A DNA stretch of 64,000 nucleotides from Ciborinia camelliae (GCA_025890175.1 JANPYM010000001.1:2092853-2156852); one strand, 5' to 3'; positions 32,596 to 45,974 are shown, counted from the stretch's first letter. Notes: a model not told the origin generated them from the letters alone. A program made the numbers and translations.

Positions 32596-34337
32596 GGTGG
32601 ATTGTCGTTGTTGTTGATGGTTATTATTGCTGTGACTAAAAGAGCAATATTAGAATGTGATCTTACAATGGCAGGCTACCGCGCTTCATATTGCATACGA
32701 ATCTAAGACTTTTTGAATGGTATGCGTAAATCCGTTCTTACTATTATGTAGACCCTTTTGGAGCCATTTCTATTTCGGTCTTAGGGGATTGAATTAATAG
32801 TATTATACTGGGTTTTGTAAGCAACAAACAAGAAATTATAAAGTTTCTTATGAAGTTGTGAGTTTGGGGCAGACCTGACATTGTAGAGGTTGTGATGTTG
32901 GAGACTACTATTTACTTTTCCAATTATTGTTAAACCTCAGAGCGTGAAGCATGCAGGACGAAATTTGGAGATGGCGTGGTATATAAGGAAGGAACTTATG
33001 ATTCAATCGTTTTCTGGGAGTGATTGTAATGATGATTCTTTATTTCGGACACTTCCCATGGCTTTTGACACTTGAGCGCTGGTTTGGATTCCATTTCTCA
33101 TGAGCTAGGAGCTCATTGGGGAGGAGTGGAGGGCGAGAAGATAAGAGTTTGAGTGTTTGAGGTATATCATGGTGAATATATCCTATAATGAAGATGAAGT
33201 TTTCCTCGTCAATATAATACTTGAGGGAGATCCCGCGAGTGATTATTGCCAGCAGCAAACAAACCATAGCTGAGGAAAATGCAGAGAAAAACATATCTTC
33301 AGTTCAGGGTTGGGCACAGGGTAGGGTACACCCGGGGTAACCCGGGGTAAAACCCGGCGGGTAGCCACCCTGCTCCCCCCCCTACGGGGTAGGGTAACCA
33401 CCCTGTGAAATGCCCTAGGGTACGGGTAGACCCGCGGGTATATCATGTGATCGTCTAATGTAGTCGTCCAAAGGTGGGGGGGGGGGTGGTGAAATGAATG
33501 AAAGATGAAAAGTGAAAGATGAAAAGTGAAAGATGAAAAAGAGATAAGTATTAGGGTTAGGGTTAGTGTGTGATTTTGATTCTTTAGGGTTAGGGTTAAA
33601 AAAATGAAAAATAAAAAATAAAAATAAAATTGGGAATAGCTTCAATTTTAGATGATAGCATTAGATGATCACATGATATATACCCGCGGGTCTACCCGTA
33701 CCCGCGGGTTTTATAGGGTAACCACCCCGTAGAATCCACCCGAAGAGGTGAAATACCCCGGGTAGGGTACGGGTGCCCATGCCTGCTTCAGTTCATCTTT
33801 CCAATACTCATAATCTATTATTCATCAAGTTCTTCGTACTCTAGGAAGTCTTTCCTTTGCGATCCCTAGGCTTCTTGCGGTTCGGATGTGGAGATCATAA
33901 TATTTGTATGAGGATCGCGGAAGATGCATCGTGATGTTCTATTAAGCTAAGTATGGAGTGGAACTTAGTCAAAACCATTTATTTCCGTGAAATCGATATT
34001 CGTAATTCCTTTCCGCCAAGTAAAAATCCATATCTCGGAAAAGGAAATAATTTTCAATTATACAACACAAGACGAATACAAGAAGTAATATGGGATATAG
34101 TTCCTGGGAATTGAATACTGAAAGAGAAATGTTGGCATTAATCATTGGGTTTCCACTTGTACAAGGTGAATACCGAAGCTTGAAGTGGTAAAAGCCACTT
34201 ACTTGATGAGGAGCAGTTGAAAAATTCTTTCTGTTAATAATTCTTCTACTTTGCTATTATTTCTCCCCCAAAATAGTCATATTTTCTGCTTCGGTCTCCA
34301 TTTCGAGTCTCGCGGATAAAGTCTCGGAGAATATATC
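32596..34337. repeat. Left copy of a near-identical 1.74-kb segment (probable unmerged contig end)
   Basis: 1,742 bp that match 34348-36088 in order and orientation; the only difference noticed is one C in a C-run (8 C against 7 C). This copy stops exactly at the N gap and the other starts exactly after it. Genuine tandem duplication would not be expected to respect the gap. No supported gene lies inside; it carries the MITE at 33305-33785. Confidence 0.9.
33305..33785. mobile_element. hAT-type MITE with telomere-like internal repeats (left copy)
   Basis: 481-bp noncoding element starting CAGGGTTGGGCAC and ending GTGCCCATGCCTG (reverse complement CAGGCATGGGCAC). It is flanked by the identical octamer CTTCAGTT at 33297-33304 and 33786-33793. 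Both arms are rich in ACCCGCGGGT and GGGTAACCACCC palindromes. An inner inverted repeat of about 40 bp (TACGGGTAGACCCGCGGGTA...) brackets the centre. The centre has two short TTAGGG-type arrays (about 33,550-33,565 and 33,584-33,597). The 8-bp duplication and CAGGG end indicate the hAT superfamily. Confidence 0.85.
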
Positions 34338-34347
34338 NNNNNNNNNN
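34338..34347. other. Assembly gap (10 N)
   Basis: Ten N placeholders between two contigs. Flanking copies show the contigs overlap by about 1.74 kb, so the real gap is negative. Confidence 0.98.
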
Positions 34348-36088
34348 GGTGGATTGTCGTTGTTGTTGATGGTTATTATTGCTGTGACTAAAAGAGCAAT
34401 ATTAGAATGTGATCTTACAATGGCAGGCTACCGCGCTTCATATTGCATACGAATCTAAGACTTTTTGAATGGTATGCGTAAATCCGTTCTTACTATTATG
34501 TAGACCCTTTTGGAGCCATTTCTATTTCGGTCTTAGGGGATTGAATTAATAGTATTATACTGGGTTTTGTAAGCAACAAACAAGAAATTATAAAGTTTCT
34601 TATGAAGTTGTGAGTTTGGGGCAGACCTGACATTGTAGAGGTTGTGATGTTGGAGACTACTATTTACTTTTCCAATTATTGTTAAACCTCAGAGCGTGAA
34701 GCATGCAGGACGAAATTTGGAGATGGCGTGGTATATAAGGAAGGAACTTATGATTCAATCGTTTTCTGGGAGTGATTGTAATGATGATTCTTTATTTCGG
34801 ACACTTCCCATGGCTTTTGACACTTGAGCGCTGGTTTGGATTCCATTTCTCATGAGCTAGGAGCTCATTGGGGAGGAGTGGAGGGCGAGAAGATAAGAGT
34901 TTGAGTGTTTGAGGTATATCATGGTGAATATATCCTATAATGAAGATGAAGTTTTCCTCGTCAATATAATACTTGAGGGAGATCCCGCGAGTGATTATTG
35001 CCAGCAGCAAACAAACCATAGCTGAGGAAAATGCAGAGAAAAACATATCTTCAGTTCAGGGTTGGGCACAGGGTAGGGTACACCCGGGGTAACCCGGGGT
35101 AAAACCCGGCGGGTAGCCACCCTGCTCCCCCCCTACGGGGTAGGGTAACCACCCTGTGAAATGCCCTAGGGTACGGGTAGACCCGCGGGTATATCATGTG
35201 ATCGTCTAATGTAGTCGTCCAAAGGTGGGGGGGGGGGTGGTGAAATGAATGAAAGATGAAAAGTGAAAGATGAAAAGTGAAAGATGAAAAAGAGATAAGT
35301 ATTAGGGTTAGGGTTAGTGTGTGATTTTGATTCTTTAGGGTTAGGGTTAAAAAAATGAAAAATAAAAAATAAAAATAAAATTGGGAATAGCTTCAATTTT
35401 AGATGATAGCATTAGATGATCACATGATATATACCCGCGGGTCTACCCGTACCCGCGGGTTTTATAGGGTAACCACCCCGTAGAATCCACCCGAAGAGGT
35501 GAAATACCCCGGGTAGGGTACGGGTGCCCATGCCTGCTTCAGTTCATCTTTCCAATACTCATAATCTATTATTCATCAAGTTCTTCGTACTCTAGGAAGT
35601 CTTTCCTTTGCGATCCCTAGGCTTCTTGCGGTTCGGATGTGGAGATCATAATATTTGTATGAGGATCGCGGAAGATGCATCGTGATGTTCTATTAAGCTA
35701 AGTATGGAGTGGAACTTAGTCAAAACCATTTATTTCCGTGAAATCGATATTCGTAATTCCTTTCCGCCAAGTAAAAATCCATATCTCGGAAAAGGAAATA
35801 ATTTTCAATTATACAACACAAGACGAATACAAGAAGTAATATGGGATATAGTTCCTGGGAATTGAATACTGAAAGAGAAATGTTGGCATTAATCATTGGG
35901 TTTCCACTTGTACAAGGTGAATACCGAAGCTTGAAGTGGTAAAAGCCACTTACTTGATGAGGAGCAGTTGAAAAATTCTTTCTGTTAATAATTCTTCTAC
36001 TTTGCTATTATTTCTCCCCCAAAATAGTCATATTTTCTGCTTCGGTCTCCATTTCGAGTCTCGCGGATAAAGTCTCGGAGAATATATC
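34348..36088. repeat. Right copy of the 1.74-kb segment
   Basis: 1,741 bp repeating 32596-34337 (see that entry). Unique sequence resumes at 36089. Confidence 0.9.
35057..35536. mobile_element. hAT-type MITE with telomere-like internal repeats (right copy, probably the same locus)
   Basis: 480-bp copy of the element at 33305-33785, with the same CTTCAGTT octamers at 35049-35056 and 35537-35544. Identical flanks show it is the same insertion seen twice through the assembly overlap, not a second transposition. Confidence 0.85.
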
Positions 36089-37183
36089 AAACATATAGGG
36101 GTACAGGCAAATTGTCGTGGAATCATACAAGAGTTACTTGGCCATGTATTATAAAGATGTCTGACAATGCTGTGCAAACTCACACGTAAGTGACCTCATC
36201 TTTATACTGTTCTTTTGATTGTAGAGAGAGAGTACACCGGCAACAGGCATGTTTGAACTGTAAAATTTGAAATGCGTGAGCAGCACACTACTGTAGGGCT
36301 GAAATTTGCTAACCCTGGAAAGAAGTAGAGAACATTCACCTCATCCGAGTGAACATTCAAATCTGGATAATCCATCCTATATATGGACATCCTTTCCGTT
36401 TGGAGTTTCAGGAACATCCTGATTCGTGTAATTCCCAGCCCAGAGGAAGGGAGATTGTTCACAGGAGGATATCCAACAGTGGTTCGAAACTATTGGTTGA
36501 GTACAGGATATGTTGATAGTTGGGAAATTTCCTGGAGACTATAAAATTGCTTTATAGAGATGATGAAAAGAAGTGGCATGATGATGGTAGTTGAGGTATT
36601 TTGCTGCTATCAATACTGTGAGAGAACGATAGTGATAATGGTTAATTCTGCAAACAAAGGTGCTACGCACGAGACAGTTTACTTCTAGTTTCTTTGGAGA
36701 TTGTGGGTAAATTCACCTTGGAACTTGTGTACCTGTAAAGAATAATGTCTGTGTCAGGGAAGTCATCGGCGTGGCAGCAATCCGGACTGTCGCTGCCTTT
36801 TATATTGCTGTGCTGAAATAAAAGAAACATTTCCTGTTTTTGTTTAGTGCTCTTCATGGACGAGAACTTGTGAGACAAGGGCGCAGTTCATCTGAAGCAC
36901 GGCAAATAACAGGCACTGAATAATTCACATCATCATGAGAGACCCAACACCAAAGTATTTGAAAAACATATGCAATATATACAACGATAACTCTCCTGAT
37001 CCCCGCTCAAGAGAAAAATATATACAAATAGAATCTGCCTTTGCACCAGGCTGCACATTTCCAGGTCAAGTAGACATGTCAAGTAGACATGCCAATAGAC
37101 ATATTAATCAAATATGTCAATCAGCTAAGTTATGATGACTGCTGTAATTACTGTGGCCCCCAATATGAACTTTGAACGCAGAC
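36089..37183. other. Intergenic region
   Basis: 1.1 kb downstream of the convergent-facing end of the GH12 gene. Minus-strand ORFs of 71-86 residues (36202-36462 and 36663-36878) show no family signature, and I do not support them as genes. Confidence 0.35.
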
Positions 37184-38046
37184 TTAGTTGATCGCAACGC
37201 TGTAGGCGGAGACGGTGTAGTTGGCACCAGTTCCTAGAGAGGTTATTAGTACAATGCATCTGATATGTAACGATGGAATCCTTACCGGTGAAAGGCTCAG
37301 TTCCGGCCTCCAAAACGTTGATGTACTGGCTGGCGGACCATCCCTGGTTTGTGGTCAAGTAGGTCAAGAAAAGCTTAACATCTCCACTGAAGCTGGTGAC
37401 TGAAGAGGTGGCGACGAAAGAGTAGACAGTGGTGTCTCCGTTTGGTCCAGAGTACAACTTGAATGAATGACCAGCAATAGTGGCGGTGGCAAGGGCGCCG
37501 CTTTCGTAACCGATTGGGAGGGCACCTCCGAGGGCAGCAAGCCAGATCATAATTTCGTATTCGTTGGTTCCTCCAGCGGTAGCGGCAGTGAAGATATCCC
37601 AGGAAACATCGGCGACGATGGATGATCCACTGTATCTAGAATGATGTTAGGATTGACTGATTAATGGAGAGGGGGTTGTCTTCTTACGACCACTTCCAGA
37701 CGGCTGGAATTGTAGAGATAGAAGAGACTTGAACACCAGTCTTGGCAACCGAGGCAAGAGCGATGTTTGCGTATGATTTAACCTGGGTCGAGGCACCTGC
37801 CCAGCTCCATGAGGTATGCCAGGCGATGGTAGTACCACTCAAAGAGTCAAAAGTCGAACATTGGGATCCAGATGTTGCAACAGCTTTGTTCCAGGTGTTT
37901 TGGTAGAGGACGTAGGTACCGGTGGTAATACTGTCGTATTGACCACAGATCTGGGTAGATCTTTCCACCAATGTCCTGGAGGGAGCTGGTGCAGCGATAA
38001 CAGAACCAGCTGAGAGAAGAGAAAGTGCGATCTGAGTAAACTTCAT
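37184..38046 (-). CDS. Secreted GH12 endo-beta-1,4-glucanase / xyloglucanase
   Basis: Plant cell-wall-degrading enzyme acting outside the cell on beta-1,4-glucans such as xyloglucan. Exons on the minus strand are 38046-37688, 37635-37286 and 37233-37184 (two 52-bp introns), giving 252 residues, the usual GH12 size. A signal peptide ends near residue 19 (SVIAAPAPS). GH12 landmarks are [17 protein letters not shown], the nucleophile in [13 protein letters not shown] (Glu147), and the acid/base in EAGTEPFTG (Glu233). The start at 38046 was chosen over the upstream in-frame ATG at 38067 because it begins the signal peptide ([11 protein letters not shown]). A TATATAAA box lies about 130 bp upstream. 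Xyloglucan-active GH12 proteins of plant pathogens can also be sensed by plants, but specificity cannot be read from the sequence. Confidence 0.95.
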
Positions 38047-38171
38047 GTTGATGGTTGTTTCTTTCAAAGAATATGAGAATGGAAAGAAGATTGATAGATT
38101 GTTGGGTTGTTAAGTAGATTATTAATGGCTGGATGAAGATGAAGTTTAGAATTAGAAAGGATATCCCAGGT

Positions 38172-38179
38172 TTATATAG
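38172..38179 (-). promoter_or_regulatory. TATA box of the GH12 gene
   Basis: TATATAAA on the minus strand about 126-133 bp before the chosen ATG, compatible with a regulated, strongly inducible promoter. Position and consensus are the only evidence. Confidence 0.5.
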
Positions 38180-41100
38180 AAGAAAGGCATCATAGAGGCT
38201 TATGGTCGTCATGAGTCCAAAATATGGCATGGACATGATCCCACCCTTGGAGACATCGAAATAGATGAAAAGTGAATGCAGTAAGAAGAATCAAGATGCG
38301 GTGAGACTGGACAAATTGGTCTACGATCGATCGAGAAATATGAATTAAACCTCGTTGAACTCTATTTGGAAGTTTATATGGACAAGGCGTTGAAAACCCA
38401 GCAACTGATGAGATACCCATCCTATCTGAGATTCACATCACATATTCGGATAAACTAGCACGCATCAATGATGATCATCATCAACACAGCATTACAGGAT
38501 GAATAATCTGGTATCTTGGCGTTTAGAATCACAATATACTTTTTGCACCAGTAGGGAACCGATTCGTTTCACTTTGTCGGAAGCCCCAAGGTAGTTAGAT
38601 GCTCCGTGCTGTGTCATGGACTACTCGTGGCTGGTAAGATTTCATCTGTGTTTTGTGGAGTGGTAAGTGTGATCAACTTTAAAAAATCATCAATAGAGGA
38701 TTAGAGTTATAGACAAATCACAATCCAATCTAATTATGAAGCTTAATTCAAATCATGATTATGGTTGGTGGGATGTGATCTGTAAAACGTGGTTGACAGC
38801 TAATATGGCAGGCATTTCCATGTAGAAATTCGCTTGGCGCGAGAGATAAGCATTTACAATTTAGGAGAGGCGAGACTCAGTCTCGCTTACTTGAATTGAT
38901 ACAATTGATACACCGTGAGGTTAAAGCATTACCTTGGGAGGTACTAGGTAAGGTACTAGGTAGCTATTTACTATGGAGTATGGAGATGAATTTTGCTAAT
39001 TAGGACTTCTTGGCGTAAAGCAAACATTAGGTACCTACCTAAGTGCTACTGTGATAATTAATACTGTAGGTACCATTTGAATGTCACTCCTTGGCGCAGA
39101 GAAAGTATCATCTACCGTCTACCATCTACCGTCTACCGTCTACCGATGCAAGATTCCCCTTACCGCAAGATCAACATTATCTACCTTATGCAGTGCTGTC
39201 GATGAGCGGGTGACCGGCCCGTACTATTTAGATTTTTCGGAAATCCCATACCATTATCAGCCTGCTCTTACCTAATAAGTAAATTGTAGTGATAGAGGAT
39301 TTCAAGTTTTGATATTTCATACTCGCTTGTTGATTGATTGCTTGAGAATTATTAATTCAAGTATCAAGGTCATTAATTATGATGGTCATAAGCCAAATAT
39401 ATATAGAATAAGATTAAATGAGGTTTGACTTAACGTCTGGGCTCTGGAGGTTGAATTCAAGGAAAGTCTATCTACATCTTCAAGCCTTAATACTTTAAGG
39501 CTTAAATCCCGTCTTAAGGTTTGGTTTCAAAATACCACTTGGCCTAATTTACATGGCTTTGAATAATGTTCAGCCTCAACTTTGGATCCAAGTTTCAGCT
39601 TAAACCTTATTAGAGATTCGCGTTTGATTAACTGATATGCTAATCTACTCGGTATTCGATCTACGAAAATTAAGCTTTGAAAGCAGTATTGTACCTGTAC
39701 TGTACCTGGGTAATTGACAGGGAGGCGAAAAAATTAAATATCACATCACATCACATCACTGACAGCCCACTGAGCCCAGCCATTCCTTCTTTAACCACAA
39801 CATAATGATCAGACCGCTCCTTGTCATATCTTATCGAAGTCCTTGGCGCGCAAGGCAAGCATTATTCTCCTGGAGATTCTCCGGGGCGCAAGGAAATCTA
39901 AGAATTGCCGATGCGTGATTGAATCTCTTTGGCACAAGGCACGCATTGCCGACTGCATGATTCTCCTTGGCGCAAAAGTATTCTTCCAGCCACACCATAC
40001 AGATCACACCTCTGATAGATTATGCTTTAGATAGGTTTTGCCAATGCATTTGATAAATTGGACTGATATATTATACTTTTGATAGAGTGTAACCTTGAAT
40101 TCTTGACGGATTAGAAAGGCAAATATAGCGAAACCCTATAAGGTTAATATATGGGAGCTGACACCAGCCACCAGGTGACCAAAAATACGAGAATCATCAA
40201 GAAATACAGGTTTGAAAAGCATTTGAAATATACGACTTTGAGGTTAATCGACCAATCGGATTTTGAAGCGAATGTTTGGAGATGGAAGTCACGACTCACA
40301 ACCTTGGAAAATCCCCACGAAATCTGCTTACAATGCCCAAGTTTCCCATAGGTAACACCCGCAAGCTACGATCAACTACGGGAATAGCCTTCTGTTACAC
40401 CAGTCCACTTAGTACTATAATTATTCTCTACAACAGAATATGCCCCACCGAAAGGAAGAAAGGAAAACCTCCGAGACCAAAATATTATAGTCCGTGGTAG
40501 ACAGTTTGTCGTCTCCGAAGTCGGGTTTATGCACAGTAACTTCTTGGGTCGTTGTGATTGTGACGAGTTTGTGGGAAATGTGCAGAAGCGGGGTCGAATT
40601 CGGTCTCCGAGCGCAGGAATTGATAACCCCAGACTTCAAGAAAAAGTGACCAACAGAATTATTGACATATGTGTAGGTATGCCGCCCAAAGCCATAGAAG
40701 ACATTGAATATATATATATGTTTTGCTGCCATAATTCGAGTAGTTAATATATCTATCGGATCTCGCGATGGCTCATGATTATCTTCAAAACCTATAATGA
40801 AAGTATCGTTTCTTTAAACTCAGGGCGGCAGTTCTGACTATCAGTACCCCACTATCATACGTCTCGGTAGATCTCGGTAGATCTTTCAGCCTTGCTAGTC
40901 TGAATGCCATGGAAAAGGTCCCTCGATGAAAAATTCTGCTATCGACCACCATTAAAGAAGATCTGATACTTGACTCGCTTATGCGTTCTCCTGATAACAG
41001 AGCGGTGGATCGCCTTGATAATAAACGCGTCTTCGCATCCATCGTTGGCGGTGAGTAGAGATTTTATATTGAACAACCCCATATGGGGTTGGCAAAAAAA

Positions 41101-44100
41101 AGCAAAATTACAAAACCTCAAAATAAAAGTTTTATACTAGTCCCCGCCAACGATTATTCGAAAGCGTTGCAGACTTTCATGCTTCGTACGACCTTAGGAG
41201 AATCTGGAAAAGGAATAAATTCGACAGTGATGGGCCCAACATGCTTATTTTGATTTTTTTTTGAAGTAGTCCTTGTCATCGCAGAAGTATAGGATGAATG
41301 ATTCTCTCTGCCATTTTACAGTCTTCCAAAGTGAATCAGGGATCTGAAGCGAGCCAGTGGCTAATACCACAGGCATTGAGTGCCATGAATGAGGGTATGT
41401 GAGAGTCTTTAGTTTGGTACTGCCTCACACCTCATACCACGTTCGAAAGCAAGTTCGTTCATCAAGCACAAATAGCCGATGCCCAATTGGTATAGACCCG
41501 AGCATGGAAAACTAATCCCGAACGCAAGTTAATCTTCCCAAAACGGAGTGTGCAGTAGCGTAATCCAAATTCTCTAAATCTTTGCACCGTAGAAAGTATT
41601 GAAGCAGGCCACTTGGTAGAGAAGCTATTTGGAAATATATGTCCCTTCTTCATTTGAACCTCAAATATCCAGATTTCCTGGGATATGTGCTGCGAATGTT
41701 CACATCTCATCTTTTATCTAGGTAGAAAGCTTTAGGGAAAAGAGTAAAAGTGCAGCATCGAGACTCCGAGAGATATTCCCCAAAGTCCTAGGTACGAGGA
41801 TTGCCATAAAAACTCGCAATTGCAAGAAACATAATTGGTGAACTATAAGTTCGCCATCACTCTCATATTTGAAGTATGAAAATCAAAAGCTTTTCTTAAT
41901 ATTTCTTACTCTGGTAGCCACAGGATATATCAGGATTTGGACTACCTACTAGCAGTTTTGCAATTCCATTCAATCAATGCATCGATGCCAAGCGGTCAGG
42001 ATATTGTCCGTGCACCAAATCACGCTAGCTCAAGCTGGGATTAGCTCTAGACTTTTTCTCGAACTTCACTCGAACTTCACTCCATGAACACACCAGAAGA
42101 ACTTTCAGATGAAGCATTTACAATTGCTGGTGATGACTTTATTGAAAAGGCCAGTATAGTATACTAGCATCTTCTCAATAACCAGTCCAGTCTTTCTGTA
42201 GCAGGTTCTTATCTTCAGTCCTCCAGGCTCTTCATCCAAACCAACAGTTTTTACACTTCATTAAACAGGGCACAATCATTACCATAAATCAGCGGAGATA
42301 TAAAGTAGATTTTTGGCGTCTCTTAATTTGCCTGCGACTTTGCCACAAAATGGTTGCAGTCCTGTGATCCAAATCTTCTAATACCTATGGATTTCATTGG
42401 ATTTGCTCAGAGAGGTAGTTGGTTCTGTGATCAGCGCTTTCTATGGATGATTTGAATCGGAAGTCTCTAGGAATTCTCTTGCAGAAGCCATCTGTGAAAC
42501 TATAAAGGTGGATCTTTGATGTCTTTTTGAGAGCCTTCTGAACAAGACTGTGAGGGGAGTATCATTTTCGCAAATGGTTGGGGATTCCGGTCGTGCCTCT
42601 CCAATCTTCGTCGCCAAACTCGTCGAGTGACCTCGTTCCTATCCTATTCGCTTTATTTGCCACTGCATGGAAATGAGCATAAATTCTGGGCAATTGCAGG
42701 GGTTCCGTCGGGCAAGGCTTCTCAAAAGCAGTCGACGCTGTTGTATTCGAATTGACCCTATGGGACGTTATTATACAAACATTATGAATGTGGCGATAAA
42801 TTCTAGGCTGAATTTTGTATTCCCCAACAAGCGTTGGGATGCTGACACTTAAGCTAAACTTATAGTATTCAAGACCAATGTTTTGCTACTGGACGTTGAC
42901 ATGCAATGTACTGGAGGAACAATTTATGTTGTCATAAACCTGAACGGTTCGCACTAGTCTGCATCTCCATCTTCCCAAGTATTGCTACTTATTTAGTCAT
43001 GAGAACAGTCCCAGAATATTCTTTGTCCTACGCTCCAAAGCCAGATGTCAGTGTTTCTTGGCAAAGATCAAATTATGCCCATGTTTGACCTCTCTAGTGG
43101 ACATGATAACTTCTGGATCAAACACGAATATCCATTGAAGGGACTCATCGCGTTTAATGCTTTCCTCTATGATTTAGATCCAAACCAACCTATTCTTAGA
43201 CGTAAACCTCTCTACATGCCTACGGGAGATTTCTCCATCGTTCGCGAAATATGTCAAAGCTTGGGCAGCAGTTGCCCTCTATCGCTATATCGCCAGTATA
43301 CAGGACCATTGACAATTCGCACCCGTATCATATCAAGGAGATTACGATTTATTATCGTCCCAACAGTCTTATGGAAATCAAAGGCAAGTTTTCTCTGCCC
43401 AATTTTCTACTTGGTATTTCCCGTATTCCGTATATTGCCCTATATAGTGGTACGTACTACATTTTAAAATATATCTACGTATATGGTATTGCATTCTATA
43501 CTTCTGGAAATATTCAATATTCTCATAATATTGGATATAATTAAAAAGATATACAGTAGTTTGTACCACACAGAATTCCCATTTGGTATCTCTAAATTTT
43601 AAGGTTATTCTCATTTTTTGATCAATTCAAATACCCCCTTGCTAATATTATTAATTTCTTTTAAGGTTTCTATCACATTTTGAATTTCAAAATAGATCTT
43701 GGAACTTTATTTTGACGAACTGTAATACCTCAAATAATGTTTCAAATGATTTCTAACTTTACTAAATATAGTTTAATATGTTATTAATGTTTTAATATAT
43801 CCTTACAGATACTAATTTTAGATAATACTTACACAAGTAACAAAATTACCCCCTTATATATACAATATAACCTATTGGTCCCTCAATACATACCATCATT
43901 ATACTATAGTATACTGAATAGAATTCAGACTCTGCCATTTAATATAATGAGTCGCAACAATTTCCTCTTCTATAATTAAAGTATGCTGAGAGTACGGCTT
44001 ATAGGATTGCCAATACCAGAAAGAATTGGCCACAACATTTGGAACATACATGGGAAGCTAAGGTGCCTGCCTGTCTTGCCAATGATCCAATTCGCTCTTT

Positions 44101-45599
44101 GCACGGTTGCCAATATGGGAATGTCTGGTATCGTTCGTCCTGCTAGATACAAGTTGTAGTTTGGCAATCTGGGCAAAATGATATTGGTTGTTTTATTTTG
44201 TTGTAGTTTTAAATCTCACACGGCCGCTCAAGAAGTAATATCTTGAAAGCTATCTGATAGATTGGGTCATTTTGTGCTCGCAAGGAGGAGCAAGTTTCGT
44301 TCCACAAAGACAAGCTTGAAGCTATACCCAACAATAGACTTTGTCTAGCTGGATACCTTTGTCCCTTATGTAAATTATAAAACATTATATTATTGTGTAT
44401 CGAGCTAAGCTAGTGTATGTAGAACTACTTTATATCAACATGAATGATATATGCTATGCAAGTAACAAGTGTCTTTCTACTGCAGTCTCAGTCCAAGTGA
44501 TGTAATAATTATATTTTCCTTTCAAAATAAACAATATTGAAGTTATATTTATTAAAATTTATTGAATTTCAAATGAAACCCATTAAATTCCAATGTTTAA
44601 TGTTGGGATAATCATATCATATGCTACGGCAAGCGGGCATATACACCTAGCTACAATCTGTAGCATAGCATAGTTTAGAAAAACAAGCCGAATAAATTAC
44701 GATACTATAGTATAATCCGTCTTCACGACCCATGGTGATACCAACAATTATGTTGGAATCACCTCGGTGGTATGTATTGATAAATACAGTATATTAAAGT
44801 TAAAGTGGTATGAATTGTATATGGATTAAAGGTTGATCTACGTAGGGCTTATATGTCCGCTGCGAGGATAGATAGGCCGCATGTACGATTCACTAATATC
44901 GTGACATATAAAATCTAGGATCAGTTATTGAAATATATAGTATAGAATGGATACCCTTCACAAAATACGCCGCATACTACGTCTATCACTCGTGCAGTAT
45001 AAAGGGCCTCAATACCAGCCATCATAATAATAAATCACACTACTCCCATCACTGGTGGCAATCCGGATGATGAGGGAGAGGTAAACGAGGAGATGGAAGA
45101 GTTGTATAACCGCCTCCTCCCCAACTCAGCCCTCCAGGAGTGCAAGCAGATATTTTCAACTGATATGCAAAATCTGTAAATACCTATTTTGGTGACAGTG
45201 AGTCTAAAAGTCGGTAGTGGAAACTTGATTTCATGGCGGTAATTTGGCCAACAGAGCATTATGGCAGCGCATTAGCGACAACTGTCTCGTTAAGAGTATG
45301 AAATGCTGTCAGTGAACAAGTTCATGTTAATAAATTATCTGGCTTACAATGGAGAGTAGTTCTTAGGCGCATATTTCACGATAAGCCAGAATAGTATGGC
45401 GGCAAGTCATTATATTCTGCATGGTTGAAAGCCCCTGCTTTTCTACAACTACCACACTTCCCTGAATCTACAATTCACAGAGACGTCTCTATTTCTCACC
45501 TTTACATTCAAAATTTTCAATTCATAATTCACCAAGTTCCTAGCTAAATTCTAATTCTTTTTCCATACCTCATCTCTGAGCAGGGAGCTATATGAAATT
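38180..45599. other. Gene-poor region
   Basis: 7.4 kb with no gene I can support. Present are a TCTACCG repeat near 39,110-39,145, degenerate copies of a CCTTGGCGCAAGGCA-type unit (39,840-39,975, related pieces at about 39,010 and 39,090), and AT-rich DNA (43,480-44,000 and 44,500-44,600). An ORF at 43087-43467 (LKGLIAFNAFLYDLDPNQPI) has protein-like composition but no recognised family. Confidence 0.4.
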
Positions 45600-45974
45600 A
45601 TGAATATAAAAAGCACAAGTTGCTTAGTGGATGACAGGCACTGGCTGTATATGGACTACCAGATTGGCTGGAAATATGGATCCTTTGTGAAGCTTTCAAA
45701 TTTCCTGAGTCTTCACCAGTTGGGTGTTATGGAGTCAACTGTTGAATTGATACAGAACCAACAGTGGCACCGTCAACTTCCACCGCAATCCCCATATACT
45801 TTTGCACTTTTGCACCATTATGAAGGCAACAAGGGTCCTAACGAAAATGGAGAATATCCAACGACAATATTTGTAGAACCATCTGGAATCGTATCACTTT
45901 CCAGTTCTGCTGCTAGGTCAACGGATTTTGACAGGTGGCACTCAATACGACAGATTTATGACGCCAGAAATTAA
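45600..45974 (+). CDS. Hypothetical small protein (weak)
   Basis: Uninterrupted 124-codon frame starting MNIKSTSCLVDDRHWLYMDY, with protein-like composition (VELIQNQQWHRQLPPQSPY, FVEPSGIVSLSSS). No signal peptide, membrane segment or known domain is seen. A TC-rich leader precedes the start. It is isolated in gene-poor DNA and could be a fragment of a larger lost gene. Support is only length and composition. Confidence 0.3.
   Translation: MNIKSTSCLVDDRHWLYMDYQIGWKYGSFVKLSNFLSLHQLGVMESTVELIQNQQWHRQLPPQSPYTFALLHHYEGNKGPNENGEYPTTIFVEPSGIVSLSSSAARSTDFDRWHSIRQIYDARN

Noticed and set aside
33550..33600. TTAGGG repeats as a chromosome end
   Set aside because: Only two to three units per array, internal to a transposable element and flanked by unique sequence, so not a telomere.
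33040..33645. Minus-strand ORFs of 76-84 codons, repeated at 34792-35396
   Set aside because: They lie in or across the MITE, and appear twice only because of the assembly overlap.
36202..36878. Possible gene upstream of the duplicated block
   Set aside because: Exon-like pieces exist on the minus strand, but no frame gives a recognisable protein or consistent splice sites.
40785..41121. Overlapping minus-strand ORFs (85 and 60 codons)
   Set aside because: Protein-like stretches but no family motif and no consistent splicing.
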